Shown: positions 60,804-64,000 of the stretch, piece by piece
How positions within the stretch are numbered: position 1 is the first letter of the stretch
Layout: each line of letters starts with the position of its first letter
Source of the DNA: an uncultured Caulobacterales bacterium
GTDB lineage: Bacteria > Pseudomonadota > Alphaproteobacteria > Caulobacterales > Caulobacteraceae
Length of the DNA: 64,000 nt
Direction: 5' to 3'
NCBI GenBank assembly: GCA_903862425.1
Contig: CAIOYC010000016.1
Location: 1-64,000 of the forward strand
Program-made: the position numbers and the translations under genes
The notes under the pieces: generated by a model
Databases searched by the model: none
What the model was told of the DNA's origin: nothing
What the model saw: the letters and a program-made list of their open reading frames with translations, nothing else

Positions 60804-62401
60804 GGCCCCACCGGCACAAAGTGCAAATCTTTGAAGTCGAAGCTGAAATCGGCCAGGGGCGAGAGGGCGTTCATGGTCACCTCGACGATGCGGCCATCCT
60901 TGACGGCGAAGTGGATCACAGCGTCCTCGCCCGCGCCGCGGGGAAAGCGCGTTCTGAAGCTGTCTGGCCCAAACGGCTCGAGCCGGCTCTTGAAAATGGA
61001 CGTGTGGGTGAAGTCGATCGAGAGCACGCCGTTGGTTTGGCCAACCACGATGTCGCCGTACCAGGGGTCGCGGTATCGTCCGACGTAGCGCTCCACAATC
61101 AAAGAAGGCCCACCGGCAGGCGAAGTGAAACCCGAGGTTCCCATCACCGCCATCACCTCGGTTTGCGTCTTCTGGATTCGCGCCCGCGTGTAGGCCAGCC
61201 AGTCGAAAGGCGGCGAGTCGATCAGCCTGTCCAAGATCGCATACCGCAGACCAGAGATCGGTTCTTCATCGCCTGTATTGGAATAGACGACAAAGCCGAT
61301 GCCATGATCGGGCAGCAAGGTGGTGCGCGTGATTTGACCGACAAGCCCACCAGAATGGGCCAGCATGCGTCGGCCACGATATTCACTCACCCCCCAGCCC
61401 AGCGCATAGGCGGAGATCACCGACCGCTGTGGCGCCTCCGGGGTCGGTCCTGGTCCGCTGGCGGTGATGGTCTGCGGCTTCCACATCTCATCGGACTGCG
61501 CCTTGCTCCAGAGCCGATGGCCATCTGGCAGCACGCCTTGCGCCAGCTGGACCTTCAGCCAGAGCGCGGCGTCGCTGATGCTGGCGTTGATCCCCCCCGC
61601 CGGCGCGATGATCGCCGTTTCCGCAGGAGGGACCGTTTCCAGCTTGCCCATGCCAATGACGGGCGGCCCCAGGCGGGCGTGGCGTGCGGTATGGTTGAGG
61701 CCACGAACGAGGGTGGGATTGGTGACGGCGTCCCTCATGCCCAGCGGAGCGAAGAGTTTCGACGCGACAAAGTCGTCCCAGCTCTGGCCCGATATCCGCT
61801 CCAAGACGAGGCCAGCAATGATGTAGAGAATATTGTCGTAGGCATAGCCATCGCGAAAGCCGGTGGCGGGCTTGAAATGCGGCAGAGCGCGAAGCAGGTC
61901 TTCTCGCGTATGATCACCCACGGGAAACTGCAGCAGATCGCCAGCGCCGAGCGGTAGACCGCTGCGATGTAGAAGTAGGTCCCGCACGGTCATCATCTGA
62001 GTGACCGCCGGATCGTACATACGAAATTCCGGCAGGTGTTTGATCACCGGGTCTTCCCAGGCAAGCTTGCCGGCATCGACCAGGATGGCCAGGGCTGCGG
62101 AGGTGAACGCCTTGCTGTTGGACGCGATGGCGAATTGGGTGTGCAGATCGACCTGGGCGCTCTGACCCAGGGCGCGCACGCCATACCCCTTCAGAAATGG
62201 GGCTTGGCCAGGTGCGATAATGGCGATCCCAACCCCTGGAATCTCAAATTCCTGCCTGAAACGCGCGACAACCGCATCGATTGTCGCGCTATCGATAGCG
62301 ATAGCCGCAGCCTGCGCACGGGCGTTCCATAGCGTCGAAGCGGCGGTGAAAGCGCCAAGAGCGAGCGTCGTTCTGCGATTGAGCTCGAGCCGTGTCTTCA
62401 T
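60800..62401 (-). CDS. Secreted serine hydrolase, beta-lactamase class C type
   Basis: 533 residues with a Tat-like signal (LELNRRTTLALGAFTAAST; RR followed by T). Catalytic SxxK in IASNSKAFT, Tyr motif YAYDNILY and the HSG in LAHSGGLVG. A C-terminal domain of DUF3471 type (RYVGRYRDPWYGDIVV) follows at about 430. Family members are D-aminopeptidases, esterases and amidases. In this cluster it is likely to cleave peptide or amide bonds in the periplasm. Confidence 0.9.
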   Translation of the reverse strand: MKTRLELNRRTTLALGAFTAASTLWNARAQAAAIAIDSATIDAVVARFRQEFEIPGVGIAIIAPGQAPFLKGYGVRALGQSAQVDLHTQFAIASNSKAFTSAALAILVDAGKLAWEDPVIKHLPEFRMYDPAVTQMMTVRDLLLHRSGLPLGAGDLLQFPVGDHTREDLLRALPHFKPATGFRDGYAYDNILYIIAGLVLERISGQSWDDFVASKLFAPLGMRDAVTNPTLVRGLNHTARHARLGPPVIGMGKLETVPPAETAIIAPAGGINASISDAALWLKVQLAQGVLPDGHRLWSKAQSDEMWKPQTITASGPGPTPEAPQRSVISAYALGWGVSEYRGRRMLAHSGGLVGQITRTTLLPDHGIGFVVYSNTGDEEPISGLRYAILDRLIDSPPFDWLAYTRARIQKTQTEVMAVMGTSGFTSPAGGPSLIVERYVGRYRDPWYGDIVVGQTNGVLSIDFTHTSIFKSRLEPFGPDSFRTRFPRGAGEDAVIHFAVKDGRIVEVTMNALSPLADFSFDFKDLHFVPVGP

Positions 62402-62631
62402 GGTCCCGCCTGCGTGCCAGCCCGCAAGCTTGCCTTAACTTACCCCAACTGGGCAGCACAGAGCTCCTAATGACCCCATCAGCACGCATGGCGACCAAGC
62501 TGCTGCTGCGGCCCAAGGCGAGGACGGGCCGCGCAGATAGCGCTTTGGCGGACCAGTCTGTCTCGTGTACCGGCTAACCTGGAGTTATCTTACCAGCCAT
62601 TTCGATAGCGGCTGTGGAGTGCGCGCAGTAT

Positions 62632-63633
62632 TCAGTGCGGCCCTTCAGCAGGATCGCGCAGCATGGCCAAGGTCTCCTGCTGGGTCCGCTCCATCGCCTG
62701 AATGATCCAATGAGCGAATTTGCGGACCGCCGAGCGGCTGTCGCCGGGACGCGCGGTCATGACCCGATAGCTCGCGCCGGGCGTCGGCGCCAGATCGCTG
62801 GCGGCGATCAGCTCGCCTCGCCCAATCAGCCGATTGACCAGCACGGCCCGACCGATCGCTACGCCCTGACCGCACAGCGCAGCATGATAGGCCAGGTGGG
62901 AGAGGTTGAAATGGCGATCCGCGATAATGTTCGCGCGCCAGTCCGGCCGCGTCGCCTGCCAGGCGTCCCACTCCAGCTGCCGTGGGCCACCTTTCCAGGG
63001 CAGATCATCCCAAGGCGCGTCGTCATGAAGACGCGTCAGGGTCGCCGCCCCGTCTTTTTCCAGCATCCCGTCGCGATATGCGCGTGAGCACACCGGCACC
63101 GTCAGTTCTTGCAGCGCCGCCAACTCGTGCAGATCTTTGGCAGGCGACTGCTGGTAGCCGATGAAGACATCGATCCCATTGTCCTCCAGGTGCTCAAGGG
63201 TGGCTCGCGTCGATTCAGCGCGGATGAACAGCTCGACGTCCGGGTGTTCCAGGTAAAATCCGTCCAAACGGGGCACGAGCCACTCGGTCGCGAGGGACGG
63301 CAGGCAGCTCACGACCAATGAAGCCCTCTGCACTTGATCGAAGCGAGACAGGGTGCTGTTCAGTCGCGCGGCGACCTCGTTCATGGCGCTGGAGACTGCC
63401 GCTCCGGCCTCGGTCAGGCTAAGGCGCCCGCTCTTGCGTAGAAACAACGGTGCGCCGAGCCGGCCTTCGAGGCGAATGACCCTTTGGCTGACGGCGCCTT
63501 GGGTCACCCGCAGTCGATTGGCGGCGGCTGTGATTGAGCCGAAGCGCGCGGCGGCGTGGAAGATCCAAAGGTCGGAGAGAAGCTGTGCATCGACCCGGTA
63601 GGGATCGACATCGTCATCGGTGGACTTGGGCAT
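62632..63633 (-). CDS. LysR-family regulator (GcvA-like)
   Basis: 333 residues. HTH: FGSITAAANRLRVTQGAVSQ, then RLEGRLGAPLFLRKSGR. The effector domain ends with the helical WIIQAMERTQQ typical of GcvA-type regulators. It lies 230 bases upstream of the serine hydrolase on the same strand and probably controls the peptide cluster. Nothing else is seen in 62402-62631. Confidence 0.92.
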   Translation of the reverse strand: MPKSTDDDVDPYRVDAQLLSDLWIFHAAARFGSITAAANRLRVTQGAVSQRVIRLEGRLGAPLFLRKSGRLSLTEAGAAVSSAMNEVAARLNSTLSRFDQVQRASLVVSCLPSLATEWLVPRLDGFYLEHPDVELFIRAESTRATLEHLEDNGIDVFIGYQQSPAKDLHELAALQELTVPVCSRAYRDGMLEKDGAATLTRLHDDAPWDDLPWKGGPRQLEWDAWQATRPDWRANIIADRHFNLSHLAYHAALCGQGVAIGRAVLVNRLIGRGELIAASDLAPTPGASYRVMTARPGDSRSAVRKFAHWIIQAMERTQQETLAMLRDPAEGPH

Positions 63634-63745
63634 ATCGGACTGACCTCGACCGCCGCGCCTGTTCGTCCATCACCGCGACCGCAAGCATTGCAGAACACTA
63701 TGCGAGGTCCCTGCTGTCACGGCTAGGTCTGGGGCTTGGCGATGA

Positions 63746-64000
63746 TCATTTGAGTTCGAACGAGATATCGTGCGCGCCTTCCCAGAGCACTAACTTGCCA
63801 AGGCTCGGGAGTTGATCCAGCCCCTGTGTCAAAGTCAGGAAGTGATTGCCGGCCAGCTGACCGACCTTGGCGGCGAAGCGCACACCGCCGTAGGCGAGGA
63901 GAATCTCCGTCTCACTGTGCTCACCGGGGTAGAAGATGAACTGTCCCGGCGCTGGATAGCTGGTGGCGTTCTCCGCGCGGAAGGTCATCGGTTCAGAGCC
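63746..64000 (-). CDS. DUF3830-like protein, partial (runs off right edge)
   Basis: 85 residues of the C-terminal part: MTFRAENATSYPAPGQFIFY, SETEILLAYGG, NHFLTLTQGLDQL and LWEGAHDISFELK. The ENAT-PxPG-F-YP and E-LLAYG motifs are those of the cyclophilin-like DUF3830 family. These genes often sit with amidase or hydantoinase clusters, consistent with the neighbours. The start is beyond the window. Confidence 0.7.
   Translation of the reverse strand, partial: GSEPMTFRAENATSYPAPGQFIFYPGEHSETEILLAYGGVRFAAKVGQLAGNHFLTLTQGLDQLPSLGKLVLWEGAHDISFELK

Noticed and set aside
1-64000. tRNA genes and CRISPR arrays
   Set aside because: No T-loop-like GGTTCGAATCC motif in a cloverleaf context and no regularly spaced repeats were found by eye; a tRNAscan/CRISPR search was not possible here.

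Overview
The window is a GC-rich, gene-dense chromosomal stretch from what is most likely an alphaproteobacterium, probably Caulobacteraceae-like (inference). The reasons are three large TonB-dependent receptors with FecI/FecR-type regulation, UrcA-family secreted proteins, a small alphaproteobacterial-type Asp/Gly-rich peptide, frequent GTG/TTG starts and tightly overlapping operons. No tRNA, rRNA or CRISPR array was seen.

Layout. 1-1000: the tail of an IS481/IS3-type transposase, then a gene-poor stretch with several strong hairpins. 1.0-5.1 kb: an overlapping operon of thermostable-hemolysin-like protein, AMP-ligase, heme-oxygenase-fold diiron enzyme, SDR and a TPR lipoprotein-like or secreted protein; this looks like a small-molecule or lipid pathway of unknown product. 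5.2-9.5 kb: an ECF sigma / FecR / TonB-receptor uptake system. 9.7-21.8 kb: a cell-surface glycan-type region (GtrA, two asparagine-synthase-like amidotransferases, two glycosyltransferases, carbamoyltransferase, DUF5989, SxtJ, SGNH hydrolase). 22.1-24.3 kb: a TIR-TolB-TPR protein enclosed by two direct copies of a 173-bp element with terminal inverted repeats. 24.3-34 kb: an eroded zone with one intact and several broken IS6-family elements, truncated genes, and an ECF sigma gene with an in-frame amber codon; intact genes here include LprI-like, GST, LysR and SDR. 34-42 kb: a sugar-acid-type catabolic cluster (OtnK-like kinase, OtnC-like aldolase/decarboxylase, TetR regulator, class III aminotransferase, TonB receptor, MFS). 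42.1-45.4 kb: a class III adenylate cyclase-TPR gene overlapping a Crp-type regulator gene, with a perfect CRP-consensus palindrome at the cyclase start and upstream of a divergent urcA gene. 45.6-51 kb: paralogous secreted/lipoprotein genes, decayed gene copies, a second miniature element family and a VapBC toxin-antitoxin pair. 51.5-54.3 kb: an ACT-like protein and an AceE-like E1 enzyme. 55-64 kb: a peptide or amide utilisation cluster (TonB receptor, secreted amidohydrolase, POT transporter, aminotransferase, serine hydrolase, LysR, DUF3830).

Two themes stand out. First, the IS6-type elements and both miniature element families share related ends (GG-N3-TGTCA-R-A-C-CAAA-type), so the small elements look like non-autonomous relatives of the IS6-type transposon, and one pair brackets the TIR gene. 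Second, the cyclase/Crp pair with a consensus palindrome at its own promoter region looks like a self-contained cAMP feedback circuit. The TIR protein and the cyclase share the same TolB-like plus TPR C-terminal layout with exchanged N-terminal signalling domains.
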